A DNA stretch of 5,169 nucleotides. Origin: Chloroflexota bacterium. GTDB taxonomy: Bacteria > Chloroflexota > Dehalococcoidia > Dehalococcoidales > JAUYDJ01. The notes under the pieces were generated by a model that made no database searches, was not told the DNA's origin, and saw only the letters and a list, made by a program, of their open reading frames with translations. The translations under genes were made by a program, and so were the position numbers. This document shows positions 1 through 5,009 of this stretch, piece by piece. Within the stretch, counting starts at the first letter, position 1; every line of letters begins with the position of its first letter. The stretch covers positions 1 to 5,169 of the forward strand of contig JAUYDJ010000198.1 of the NCBI GenBank assembly GCA_030690025.1, written 5' to 3'.

Positions 1-746
1 GGAGACGCCGAGGTGCCGTCGAGCAGGTGAATAAACACGCGGGTCCGGGCGGCGTGCCGCAGAAAGTCGTGCCCCAGCCCCCGCCCCAGGTGGGCGTCCT
101 CAATTAGCCCGGGGATTTCGGCCAGCACAAAGCTCTTGCCGCCGACATTAACCACACCCAGCACCGGCTCGCGGGTGGTGAACGGGTAGTCGGCAATTTC
201 AGGCCGAGCGGCCGACGCTGCCGCCAGCAGCGATGACTTGCCCACATTGGGAAAACCAATAATACCTACGTCAGCGATGAGCTTCAACTCCAGAACGATG
301 GACTTTTCCTCCCCCGGCTCACCTTTATGGGCGATGCGCGGCGCCTGGTTGCTCGGGGAGGCGAAACGGGCGTTGCCCCAACCACCCTTGCCGCCCCTAG
401 CGATAACCACCTGCTGGCCCGGCTCTACCAGGTCGGCGATGATGGCACCCGATGTCTTAAGGGCAACCATCGTCCCCGGCGGCACGGTTATCACCAGGTC
501 GACACCTCTCTTGCCATGCTTGCGGCTGCCGCTGCCGTTTTCGCCATCGGCCGCCCGGAAAAACCGCTTCCGCTTGAAGACACGCAGGGTATCCAGCCCC
601 GGCGCCGCCTGAATAATAACATCCCCCCCATTGCCGCCATCACCACCGCTCGGACCGCCCATGGGGACAAACTTCTCCCGGTGGAAGGCAACTATGCCAT
701 CGCCACCGTCACCTGCCTTAATCTTTATCTCTACTTTGTCCAGCAT
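1..746 (-). CDS. obg: Obg/CgtA GTPase, 5' part only (3' end outside window)
   Basis: This is the N-terminal 248 residues of the Obg family GTPase, a cytoplasmic protein that acts in late 50S ribosome assembly and in the stringent and stress response. Residues 1 to about 157 form the glycine-rich Obg fold, with MLDKVEIKIKAGDGGDG at the N-terminus and GGPSGGDGGNGGDV at 30-43. The G domain follows, with the P-loop GFPNVGKS at 164-171, switch I PFTT at 188-191, and the G3 region EIPGLIE at 210-216. G3 normally reads DxPG in this family, and here the Asp is Glu. The usual IEGA is IEDA. The NKxD (G4), SAK-like (G5) and C-terminal parts fall beyond the window edge. The ATG at 746-744 is favoured because it gives the family's standard N-terminus and has a Shine-Dalgarno (GGAAGGGG, minus strand, 751-758). 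The gene lies downstream of dnaA on the same strand, but the 303-bp gap suggests a separate promoter. Confidence 0.95.
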   Translation of the reverse strand, partial: MLDKVEIKIKAGDGGDGIVAFHREKFVPMGGPSGGDGGNGGDVIIQAAPGLDTLRVFKRKRFFRAADGENGSGSRKHGKRGVDLVITVPPGTMVALKTSGAIIADLVEPGQQVVIARGGKGGWGNARFASPSNQAPRIAHKGEPGEEKSIVLELKLIADVGIIGFPNVGKSSLLAAASAARPEIADYPFTTREPVLGVVNVGGKSFVLAEIPGLIEDAHLGRGLGHDFLRHAARTRVFIHLLDGTSAS

Positions 747-750
747 TGAA

Positions 751-758
751 CCCCTTCC
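751..758 (-). promoter_or_regulatory. Ribosome binding site of obg
   Basis: On the minus strand GGAAGGGG ends four bases before the obg ATG (744-746). It is purine-rich and complementary to the 16S tail, although the spacing is a little short. It supports the ATG chosen for obg. Confidence 0.6.
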
Positions 759-763
759 ACTAT

Positions 764-772
764 TTATCCACA
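764..772 (+). promoter_or_regulatory. Consensus DnaA box (TTATCCACA)
   Basis: TTATCCACA is an exact match to the high-affinity R1-type DnaA box consensus TTATNCACA. It lies 18 bp upstream of the obg start codon, just behind its ribosome binding site. It may be part of an origin or an obg control site. Confidence 0.6.
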
Positions 773-827
773 CTTAGCGCCAGATTGCGTATTACCTTCA
801 GTCCCCTCCAATTGAGACCACTGTGTG

Positions 828-846
828 ACTTAATAGTTTATTAAGT
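828..846. repeat. Perfect 8-bp inverted repeat with 3-nt loop in AT-rich core
   Basis: ACTTAATA (828-835) and TATTAAGT (839-846) are exact reverse complements separated by GTT. ATAGTT (833-838) also pairs with AACTAT (851-856), giving an alternative fold. The element is AT-rich and has no following T-run, so it is unlikely to be an intrinsic terminator. A protein-binding dyad or part of a duplex-unwinding region fits better. Confidence 0.55.
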
Positions 847-968
847 AGTGAACTATCTAACATGTCTTCACTCTTCTATTTAATTAATCATTATAATATT
901 AGACCTGAGAGAAAAGCTATTCGGGGAGTGTGACTCGGGCCGGAAAACAGGCTTGCCGCTACCGGGAC

Positions 969-977
969 TTATCCACC
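969..977 (+). promoter_or_regulatory. DnaA box with one mismatch (TTATCCACC)
   Basis: TTATCCACC differs from the consensus box only at the last base and has the same orientation as the perfect box 205 bp away. It lies on the other side of the AT-rich core, near the 3' end of dnaA. Confidence 0.4.
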
Positions 978-985
978 GGCGGGGT

Positions 986-1032
986 TAATTGTCAACAATT
1001 ACGAGGGCCTTAGTGGGGAAAGATTGTTGACA
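986..1032. repeat. Paired ATTGTNNACA motifs, dyad symmetric, after dnaA
   Basis: TAATTGT-CA-ACAATTA (986-1001) is a perfect 7+7 bp dyad with a 2-bp centre. A second ATTGTTGACA (1023-1032) has the same ATTGTNNACA layout, with its centre 35 bp away. TGTCAACAAT at 990-999 is also the exact reverse complement of 1023-1032, so a 10-bp stem with a 23-nt loop is possible. The pair lies 17 to 64 bp past the dnaA stop codon. It looks like two sites for a dimeric DNA-binding protein, but I do not recognise the regulator. Confidence 0.5.
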
Positions 1033-1049
1033 GAGATACTTAGGTATGG

Positions 1050-2402
1050 CTAGTTGCCATTGGTGGGGTGGGGGTGGAGGGTTTTCTTGATATCGCCGAT
1101 TTTGCGTCGTAAGCAAGCGCTGGCCTCAATGTCGGCGGCTATCTTCCCACAGGCGTGCATTACCGTGGAATGGTCTCTACCGAACTCCTTGCCAATCTGG
1201 GCCAGCGAGCAGTCGGTCTCTTCACGGAGGAGGTACATGGCCACCTGCCTGGCGAGCGCCGTCTCTTTATCCCTTTTCCGGCTTTTGATGTCCTCCAGCG
1301 TGATTTTGAAGTCAATAGCGACCGCATCAATCACCAAATCCGCGGTGAGCGGCGTCTTTTCGGGATGTTTGGCGGCGATGTCCTGGAGCGCCTCGGCGGC
1401 CAGCTCCAGGGTAGGCTCGGCTCTGACCAGGCGGGCGTAGGCGGTCACCCGGTTCAGGCAGCCCTCCAGCTCGCGGACGTTCTGATGGGCTTGCTGAGCG
1501 ATAAACTCGAGCACCTGGGGAGCAATGGCCGGGCCGTCTTGCTCGGCCCTGGTGCGCAAAATAGCCAGCCGGGTCTCGAAATCAGGCGGCTGGATATCGG
1601 TGATGAGTCCCCATTCAAAACGGGAGCGCAACCGCTCGGACAGCAGCGGCATGGCCTGGGGCGGGCGGTCGCTGGTGATAACAATCTGCCGGTTGGCATT
1701 ATGCAGGTCGTTAAAGGTATGGAAAAAGCTCTCCTCGGTCTGCTCTTTGCCGCTGATAAAATGGATGTCATCAATCAGGAGCATACCCACGCTGCGGTAC
1801 TTGTTGCGGAACTCCTCGGTCTTGCGGTGCTGAATGGCAGTGATGAACTCATTAGTGAACTGCTCGGCGCTGACGTAGAGCACCTGGGTGTGGCCGGTGA
1901 CGGCGGCCTGGCCGGCGGCCTGCAGCAGGTGAGTCTTGCCCAAGCCGGGGCCACCGTAGATAAAGAGGGGGTTATAGCTGTGCCCCGGGCTTTCCGCCAC
2001 CCCCTGGGCAGCGGCATAGGCCATGCGGTTGGAGCTGCCCACCACGAATGAGTTGAAAGTGTACTTCGGGTTGAACCGGGGCACACTGGCCGGTATGGCG
2101 GAGGCAATATCATCGCGGCCGGTGTAGCTCTCCACCGTGTCGTGGTGCCAGCCATTGACCTGGAAGGTGACCCGGGTGTCCCCGCGGGTAAGGCCGATGA
2201 GCGTCTTTTCAATCAGAGACCGCTGGTTTTTATCCAGGTATTCGGCGACAAAGGTGTTGGGCACCCCCACTATGAACTGGTTATCCTGATAGGTCAGGCC
2301 GACGGTTTTACCGAGCCAGGTGCGGTAGTTTGACTTGCTGACCTGTAGCTGTAACTCGCCTAAAGCGGCTTCCCAGATTTCCGGTGCAGACCTTACTCCC
2401 AT
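1050..2402 (-). CDS. dnaA: Chromosomal replication initiator protein DnaA
   Basis: DnaA is the AAA+ ATPase that binds DnaA boxes at oriC, opens the duplex and recruits the helicase. It has 450 residues, the usual family length. Domain I is about 1-82 (IWEAALGELQLQVSKSNYRTWL at 9-30). The linker (domain II) is short, about 83-112. Domain III carries Walker A GGPGLGKTH (150-158), Walker B LLIDDIHF (208-215), sensor I TSD (243-245), the arginine finger in ERLRSRF (R261), and sensor II NVRELEG (R310). Domain IV ends with the DNA-binding signature around SLAQIGKEFGRDHSTVMHA (399-417). All key residues are present. The ATG at 2402-2400 is preceded by AGGGGGA, and the stop is TAG. The neighbours are obg downstream and divergent fmt upstream; dnaN, recF and gyrB are not adjacent in this window. 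Confidence 0.98.
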   Translation of the reverse strand: MGVRSAPEIWEAALGELQLQVSKSNYRTWLGKTVGLTYQDNQFIVGVPNTFVAEYLDKNQRSLIEKTLIGLTRGDTRVTFQVNGWHHDTVESYTGRDDIASAIPASVPRFNPKYTFNSFVVGSSNRMAYAAAQGVAESPGHSYNPLFIYGGPGLGKTHLLQAAGQAAVTGHTQVLYVSAEQFTNEFITAIQHRKTEEFRNKYRSVGMLLIDDIHFISGKEQTEESFFHTFNDLHNANRQIVITSDRPPQAMPLLSERLRSRFEWGLITDIQPPDFETRLAILRTRAEQDGPAIAPQVLEFIAQQAHQNVRELEGCLNRVTAYARLVRAEPTLELAAEALQDIAAKHPEKTPLTADLVIDAVAIDFKITLEDIKSRKRDKETALARQVAMYLLREETDCSLAQIGKEFGRDHSTVMHACGKIAADIEASACLRRKIGDIKKTLHPHPTNGN

Positions 2403-2405
2403 TTA

Positions 2406-2412
2406 TCCCCCT
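2406..2412 (-). promoter_or_regulatory. Ribosome binding site of dnaA
   Basis: On the minus strand AGGGGGA ends three bases before the dnaA ATG. It is the strongest purine run near the start and supports that ATG, which also yields the expected domain I N-terminus. Confidence 0.6.
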
Positions 2413-2533
2413 GTTAAATTTACCCCGATTTCAACCTTCACCATAGCCCCCGTATTTCGTGACCCAGACAACAGCAATACTTCAGCGGTGCCGGCAGCGG
2501 AAAAGGGGGAAGAAAGTCGAGGTCTAAGGCAAA

Positions 2534-2562
2534 ATGATAGTTTGGTTGCCAGTGTAAGGCAA
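2534..2562 (-). promoter_or_regulatory. Candidate sigma70-type promoter for dnaA
   Basis: On the minus strand, -35 TTGCCT (2562-2557) and -10 TATCAT (2539-2534) are separated by exactly 17 bp. The -35 matches consensus at 4 of 6 positions and the -10 at 5 of 6. It would give a leader of roughly 125 nt before dnaA. The -35 resembles the TTGCCG of the tRNA-Pro promoter in this window. The -35 overlaps one copy of the TAAGGCAAA repeat and the -10 lies just next to the other, so a repressor there could block it. Confidence 0.4.
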
Positions 2563-2633
2563 ATTTTTTGGGGATGGTTGCTGGTCGGCAATAACCCCTG
2601 TTTTCCCTTGCAAAGTCCGTCAGACTTCCGTTT

Positions 2634-2663
2634 TTGACCAATTTTCGCCCTGATAGCCATAAA
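2634..2663 (+). promoter_or_regulatory. Candidate promoter for fmt-mazG
   Basis: TTGACC (2634-2639, 5 of 6 matches) and CATAAA (2658-2663, 4 of 6) are 18 bp apart and would start transcription about 45 nt before fmt. A closer pair, TTGTTG (2670-2675) and TAGAAT (2693-2698) with a 17-bp spacer, has the better -10. It would start the RNA inside the fmt ribosome binding site (2701-2708), so I prefer the distal one. Confidence 0.35.
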
Positions 2664-2713
2664 AAGCGGTTGTTGGAAATATATTTTGATGTTAGAATTT
2701 GGTGGAGGTCTGA

Positions 2714-3658
2714 ATGCGCATAGTCTTCATGGGCACCCCTGATTTTGCCGTTCCCAGCCTTAAGTACCTGGTACTAAGCGGTCACCAGGTCGCCGCCGTT
2801 TATACCAAGCCGGATAAACCGGCGGGACGGGGGCGTTCCCTGGCGGCATCGGCGGTAAAGCGGGCCGCCCAGGAGTGGGGGCTGCCGGTAGTGCAGCCGG
2901 TCAGCCTGAAGACGCCGGAGTCGGTAGAGCAGCTGGCCGGATTTCACCCTGATGCTATCGTGGTGGCGGCTTACGGCCAGATTTTGCCGCCGGCGGTGCT
3001 GGATATCCCCGGATACCGGTGCATTAACGTCCACGGCTCGCTGCTGCCCCGGTTCCGCGGCGCCGCGCCGATACCGGCGGCGATTCTAGCCGGGGACGAG
3101 TTTACCGGCGTCAGCATCATGCTCATGGAGAAGGGGCTGGATACCGGCCCGGTGCTGGCCCGGGCGCAGGTGCCGATTGCGCCGCAGGATACCACCGGCT
3201 CGCTCACCGAGAAGCTGTCGCGGATAGGGGCTTACCTGCTGCTGGAGGCCCTGGGGGGATGGTGGCGCGGCGAGCTTGGCCCCCAGCCTCAAGATGAAGC
3301 CGGGGCCACCTACTGCCGCCCTATCTCGAAAGAGGCCGGCGAAATTGACTGGCACCTGTCGGCTGTAGATATCTGGCGGCGGGTACGGGCCTTCCAGCCC
3401 TGGCCGGGGTGCTATACCCGGTGGCAGGGCAGGCAGCTTAAGATTATCGAGGCGGTGCCGCTGCCGGCGGAAACCGCTGGCGAGGTCGGGCGGGTGGTAG
3501 CATTGACCCCGCCGCGGCAGGGAGCGGCCATTGGCATCCAGACCGGCAATGGAATTCTGGGAGTGCGGCGGGTCCAGATGGAAGGCAAGCAGGAGATGTC
3601 CGGGGCCGATTTTTTGCGAGGGCAGCGGCAGCTCACCGGGGCGGTGCTGCCGGGTTAG
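2714..3658 (+). CDS. fmt: Methionyl-tRNA formyltransferase
   Basis: Fmt transfers a formyl group from 10-formyltetrahydrofolate to Met on initiator tRNA, in the cytoplasm, for translation initiation. The 314 residues match the usual length of about 310-315. The N-terminal Rossmann-like domain opens with MRIVFMGTPDFAVPSL (1-16). The catalytic Asn, His and Asp are N105 and H107 in INVHGSLLPRFRGAAPI (104-120) and D143 in GLDTGP (141-146). The formyl-folate loop SLLPRFRGAAPI is intact. The C-terminal tRNA-binding domain runs from about 205 to the end and includes RAFQPWPGCY (225-234). The ATG is preceded by GGTGGAGG (2701-2708) at 5-nt spacing, and the stop is TAG. It is followed by mazG after 9 nt, so the two are probably co-transcribed. 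It diverges from dnaA. The more common partner def (peptide deformylase) is not next to it here. Confidence 0.98.
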   Translation: MRIVFMGTPDFAVPSLKYLVLSGHQVAAVYTKPDKPAGRGRSLAASAVKRAAQEWGLPVVQPVSLKTPESVEQLAGFHPDAIVVAAYGQILPPAVLDIPGYRCINVHGSLLPRFRGAAPIPAAILAGDEFTGVSIMLMEKGLDTGPVLARAQVPIAPQDTTGSLTEKLSRIGAYLLLEALGGWWRGELGPQPQDEAGATYCRPISKEAGEIDWHLSAVDIWRRVRAFQPWPGCYTRWQGRQLKIIEAVPLPAETAGEVGRVVALTPPRQGAAIGIQTGNGILGVRRVQMEGKQEMSGADFLRGQRQLTGAVLPG

Positions 3659-3662
3659 GAGG
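3657..3662 (+). promoter_or_regulatory. Shine-Dalgarno that sets the mazG TTG start
   Basis: AGGAGG is a perfect ribosome binding site and overlaps the last two bases of the fmt TAG stop. It lies 5 nt before TTG at 3668-3670. The arrangement implies translational coupling between fmt and mazG and is the reason for accepting the TTG start. Confidence 0.8.
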
Positions 3663-3667
3663 CTATT

Positions 3668-4453
3668 TTGGCTTTACCACGAAATCTGAGCAAGTTCGAG
3701 GCTCTGGTGAATATTATTGCCCGGCTGCGGGCGCCGGACGGCTGCCCCTGGGACCGGGAGCAGACCCATGCCACGCTGCGCCGGCACCTGCTGGAGGAGT
3801 GCTACGAGACGCTGGCGGCCCTGGACGAGGGCGACCCCGGGAAGCTGTGCGCTGAGCTGGGCGACCTGCTGCTGCAGGTGGTGCTCCAGGCCCGGATTGC
3901 CACCGAAGCCGGTGAGTTCGAGATTGGGGACGTGGTCAAGGGCATTAACGACAAGCTCATCCACCGCCACCCTCACGTGTTTGGGTCGACTAAGGTAAAG
4001 AGTGCCGGCGAGGTGCTGGCCAACTGGGAAGAGCTCAAGCGGGAAGAGAGGGGTGAGGATGTCTCGATGCTGGCCCACCTGCCTAAAGAGATGCCGGCGT
4101 TAAGCTACAGCCAGGATATGCAGTCCCGGGTGGCCAGGGTTGGCTTTGACTGGCCGGATATTGACGGGGTGATTGACAAGCTGGCGGAGGAAGTGGCTGA
4201 GTTTAAGGCGGCGGAGAGCCAGCAGCGTAAGGCGGAGGAGTTCGGCGATTTGCTGTTTACCCTGGCTAATATTGCCCGCCGCATGGGGGTGGACCTGGAA
4301 TCGGCGCTGCGGGAGACGAACCAGCGGTTTTACCGCCGCTTCGCTTACATGGAGGAACTTTGCCTCCAGCGGGGGCTAAAGCTCGGTGAACTGTCCCTGA
4401 ATGAGCAGAACGTGTTGTGGGAAGAGGCGAAGCGGGAGGTAAAAGGCAGTTAG
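3668..4453 (+). CDS. mazG: MazG nucleoside triphosphate pyrophosphohydrolase
   Basis: MazG hydrolyses nucleoside triphosphates to monophosphates and pyrophosphate, limiting non-canonical nucleotides and, in E. coli, modulating the starvation response. At 261 residues it is close to the E. coli form (263) and has both tandem MazG domains. The N-terminal copy shows the metal-binding EExxE at LLEECYE (E43, E44, E47) and ExxD at ELGD (E63, D66), with RAPDGCPWDREQTH at 21-34 and RHPHVFG at 100-106. The C-terminal copy, normally the catalytic one, shows KLAEEVAEF (E174, E175, E178) and EEFGDLLF (E191, D194). All expected metal ligands are present. It starts with TTG behind AGGAGG and lies 9 nt after fmt in the same operon. 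A toxin-antitoxin operon with its own promoter follows. Confidence 0.96.
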   Translation: MALPRNLSKFEALVNIIARLRAPDGCPWDREQTHATLRRHLLEECYETLAALDEGDPGKLCAELGDLLLQVVLQARIATEAGEFEIGDVVKGINDKLIHRHPHVFGSTKVKSAGEVLANWEELKREERGEDVSMLAHLPKEMPALSYSQDMQSRVARVGFDWPDIDGVIDKLAEEVAEFKAAESQQRKAEEFGDLLFTLANIARRMGVDLESALRETNQRFYRRFAYMEELCLQRGLKLGELSLNEQNVLWEEAKREVKGS

Positions 4454-4456
4454 CCA

Positions 4457-4480
4457 ACATATCGACATATCGACATAGAT
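4457..4480 (+). repeat. Tandem 8-bp repeats, probable toxin-antitoxin operator
   Basis: ACATATCG occurs twice in perfect tandem (4457-4472), followed by a degenerate third copy ACATAGAT (4473-4480). The repeats overlap the -35 and spacer of the promoter proposed for the following operon. Ribbon-helix-helix antitoxins typically bind short iterated sites as cooperative dimers and repress their own promoter, so this is the likely operator. Binding itself is inferred. Confidence 0.6.
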
Positions 4481-4490
4481 ATGCTACTAT
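4462..4490 (+). promoter_or_regulatory. Candidate promoter of the toxin-antitoxin operon
   Basis: TCGACA (4462-4467, 5 of 6 matches to the -35 consensus) and TACTAT (4485-4490, 4 of 6 to the -10) are separated by 17 bp. Transcription would begin near 4497, just before the ribosome binding site GGGAGG (4501-4506). The -35 lies inside the tandem 8-bp repeats, so occupancy of those repeats would block RNA polymerase. Confidence 0.5.
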
Positions 4491-4500
4491 TGAGTGGAGT

Positions 4501-4506
4501 GGGAGG
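4501..4506 (+). promoter_or_regulatory. Shine-Dalgarno that sets the antitoxin start
   Basis: GGGAGG lies 8 nt before ATG 4515-4517. An in-frame GTG at 4494 lies upstream of this site and probably at or before the transcription start, so the ATG is preferred. Confidence 0.65.
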
Positions 4507-4514
4507 TGAAGGTG

Positions 4515-4736
4515 ATGACAACACTAAAACGTACTACTATTTTTCTGACCGAGGACCAGCACGAGAGGCTGCGCCGGCTTGCTTTTGAGCAGAGGACGTC
4601 AATGGCTAAACTGCTACGGGACTGTGCCCTGGAAATACTGGAAGATGAGGAAGATATTCAGGAAGGGCTAAAAGCCCTGGCTCAAGAGGAGGGTACAATA
4701 ACCTGGGAAGAGTACCAGTGGAAAAGAGATAAATAA
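4515..4736 (+). CDS. Ribbon-helix-helix (CopG-like) antitoxin
   Basis: This 73-residue protein is the likely antitoxin of a type II pair: it neutralises the downstream toxin by direct binding and represses the operon. The N-terminus fits a ribbon-helix-helix DNA-binding fold. RTTIFLT (6-12) is the beta strand, TEDQHERLRRLAFEQ (12-26) helix one, and TSMAKLLRDCALEIL (28-42) helix two after the turn. The C-terminal part (43-73) is acidic, with EDEEDIQE and TITWEEY, and is the expected toxin-wrapping tail. The toxin gene starts 5 nt after its TAA stop. GC is about 50-53% in hand-counted stretches, below fmt and mazG. I cannot name a subfamily, so I give no symbol. Extension to the GTG at 4494 would add only seven residues of no recognisable family sequence. 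Confidence 0.8.
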   Translation: MTTLKRTTIFLTEDQHERLRRLAFEQRTSMAKLLRDCALEILEDEEDIQEGLKALAQEEGTITWEEYQWKRDK

Positions 4737-4741
4737 GGCTG

Positions 4742-5005
4742 GTGACTTATAAGATAATCCTGAGACAGCCGGCGCAGAAGCAGTTGGATAGAATCACTGG
4801 GAAGGATTATGAAGCAATCGCCCGGACTATCTCGGCTCTGGCGCTAGAACCTCGGCCAAAGAAGGTAAAGAAGCTGGCAGAAAGTGGGCTGTGGCGGATA
4901 AGGGTTGGACAATACCGGGTGGTCTATAACATTGACGACGGCGGGAAATTGGTGATGGTAGTCCGAGTTATCAGACGTAACGAAGATACTTACAAGGGAC
5001 TGTGA
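4742..5005 (+). CDS. RelE/ParE-superfamily toxin
   Basis: This 87-residue protein has the shape of a RelE-fold toxin. MTYKIILRQPAQKQLDRI (1-18) is the first strand plus amphipathic helix. KKVKKLAESGLWRIRVGQYRVVYNID (40-65) carries the conserved basic patch and the GxYRVxY core, and VMVVRVIRRNEDTYKGL (71-87) is the final strand and tail. In E. coli RelE, basic residues and a C-terminal Tyr cut mRNA in the ribosomal A site. R52, R54, R59, R79 and Y84 are plausible counterparts here, which favours RNase activity over ParE-like gyrase poisoning, but this is inference. It starts with GTG five nt after the antitoxin stop, with only a weak TAAGG before it, so translation is probably coupled. Its TGA lies 4 nt from the convergent tRNA-Pro gene. 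GC is about 51%. Confidence 0.88.
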   Translation: MTYKIILRQPAQKQLDRITGKDYEAIARTISALALEPRPKKVKKLAESGLWRIRVGQYRVVYNIDDGGKLVMVVRVIRRNEDTYKGL

Positions 5006-5009
5006 AAAG

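Larger units (their letters stand above)
747..1049. other. oriC: Non-coding gap between dnaA and obg; candidate oriC
   Basis: This 303-bp stretch has no credible gene. It lies immediately 3' of dnaA, a common place for bacterial origins. It contains a perfect consensus DnaA box (764-772), a second box with one mismatch (969-977), and a strongly AT-rich core (831-900, 14 G/C in 70 bases by hand count, so 80% AT) between gene-dense DNA of about 60% GC. The AT core includes an 8-bp hairpin palindrome at 828-846 and the palindrome TTAATTAA at 880-887, and could be a DNA-unwinding element. Two clear boxes are few for an origin. The perfect box also sits 18 bases before obg, so it could instead let DnaA regulate obg. 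Calling this oriC is inference; GC-skew reversal would decide it. Confidence 0.4.
2403..2713. other. Divergent intergenic region between dnaA and fmt
   Basis: This 311-bp gap separates the dnaA and fmt start codons, so it must hold the promoters for both. I find no DnaA box close to consensus here, which argues against simple dnaA autoregulation through such boxes. The repeated 9-mer TAAGGCAAA occurs at 2525-2533 and 2555-2563, 30 bp apart, bracketing the candidate dnaA promoter. An 85-codon reading frame on the minus strand (2660-2403) abuts dnaA, but it lacks a ribosome binding site and resembles no known protein. Confidence 0.6.

Noticed and set aside
990..1032. The 10-bp inverted repeat as an intrinsic terminator of dnaA
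   Set aside because: The loop would be 23 nt, the stem is AT-rich and no T-run follows on the minus strand.
1155..2051. A 298-codon open frame on the plus strand inside dnaA
   Set aside because: It is antisense to a complete, canonical dnaA, resembles no known protein, and arises from GC-rich codon bias on the opposite strand.
2403..2660. An 85-codon minus-strand frame ending at the dnaA start (TAAATG junction)
   Set aside because: It has no ribosome binding site, no recognisable domain and low-complexity-like composition, and the proposed dnaA promoter lies within it. A leader peptide cannot be excluded but is unsupported.
4457..4480. The tandem ACATATCG copies as a CRISPR or VNTR array
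   Set aside because: The units are only 8 bp with no spacers and just two exact copies, and they coincide with a promoter, so an operator is the simpler reading.
4494..4514. Upstream GTG start for the antitoxin
   Set aside because: It precedes the only good Shine-Dalgarno (4501-4506) and likely lies at or before the transcription start; the ATG at 4515 gives the standard fold boundary.
3668..5005. mazG plus the adjacent toxin-antitoxin pair as a mazEFG-like operon
   Set aside because: The pair is ribbon-helix-helix plus RelE-fold, not MazE/MazF, and has its own promoter and different GC content, so the adjacency to mazG is probably coincidental.
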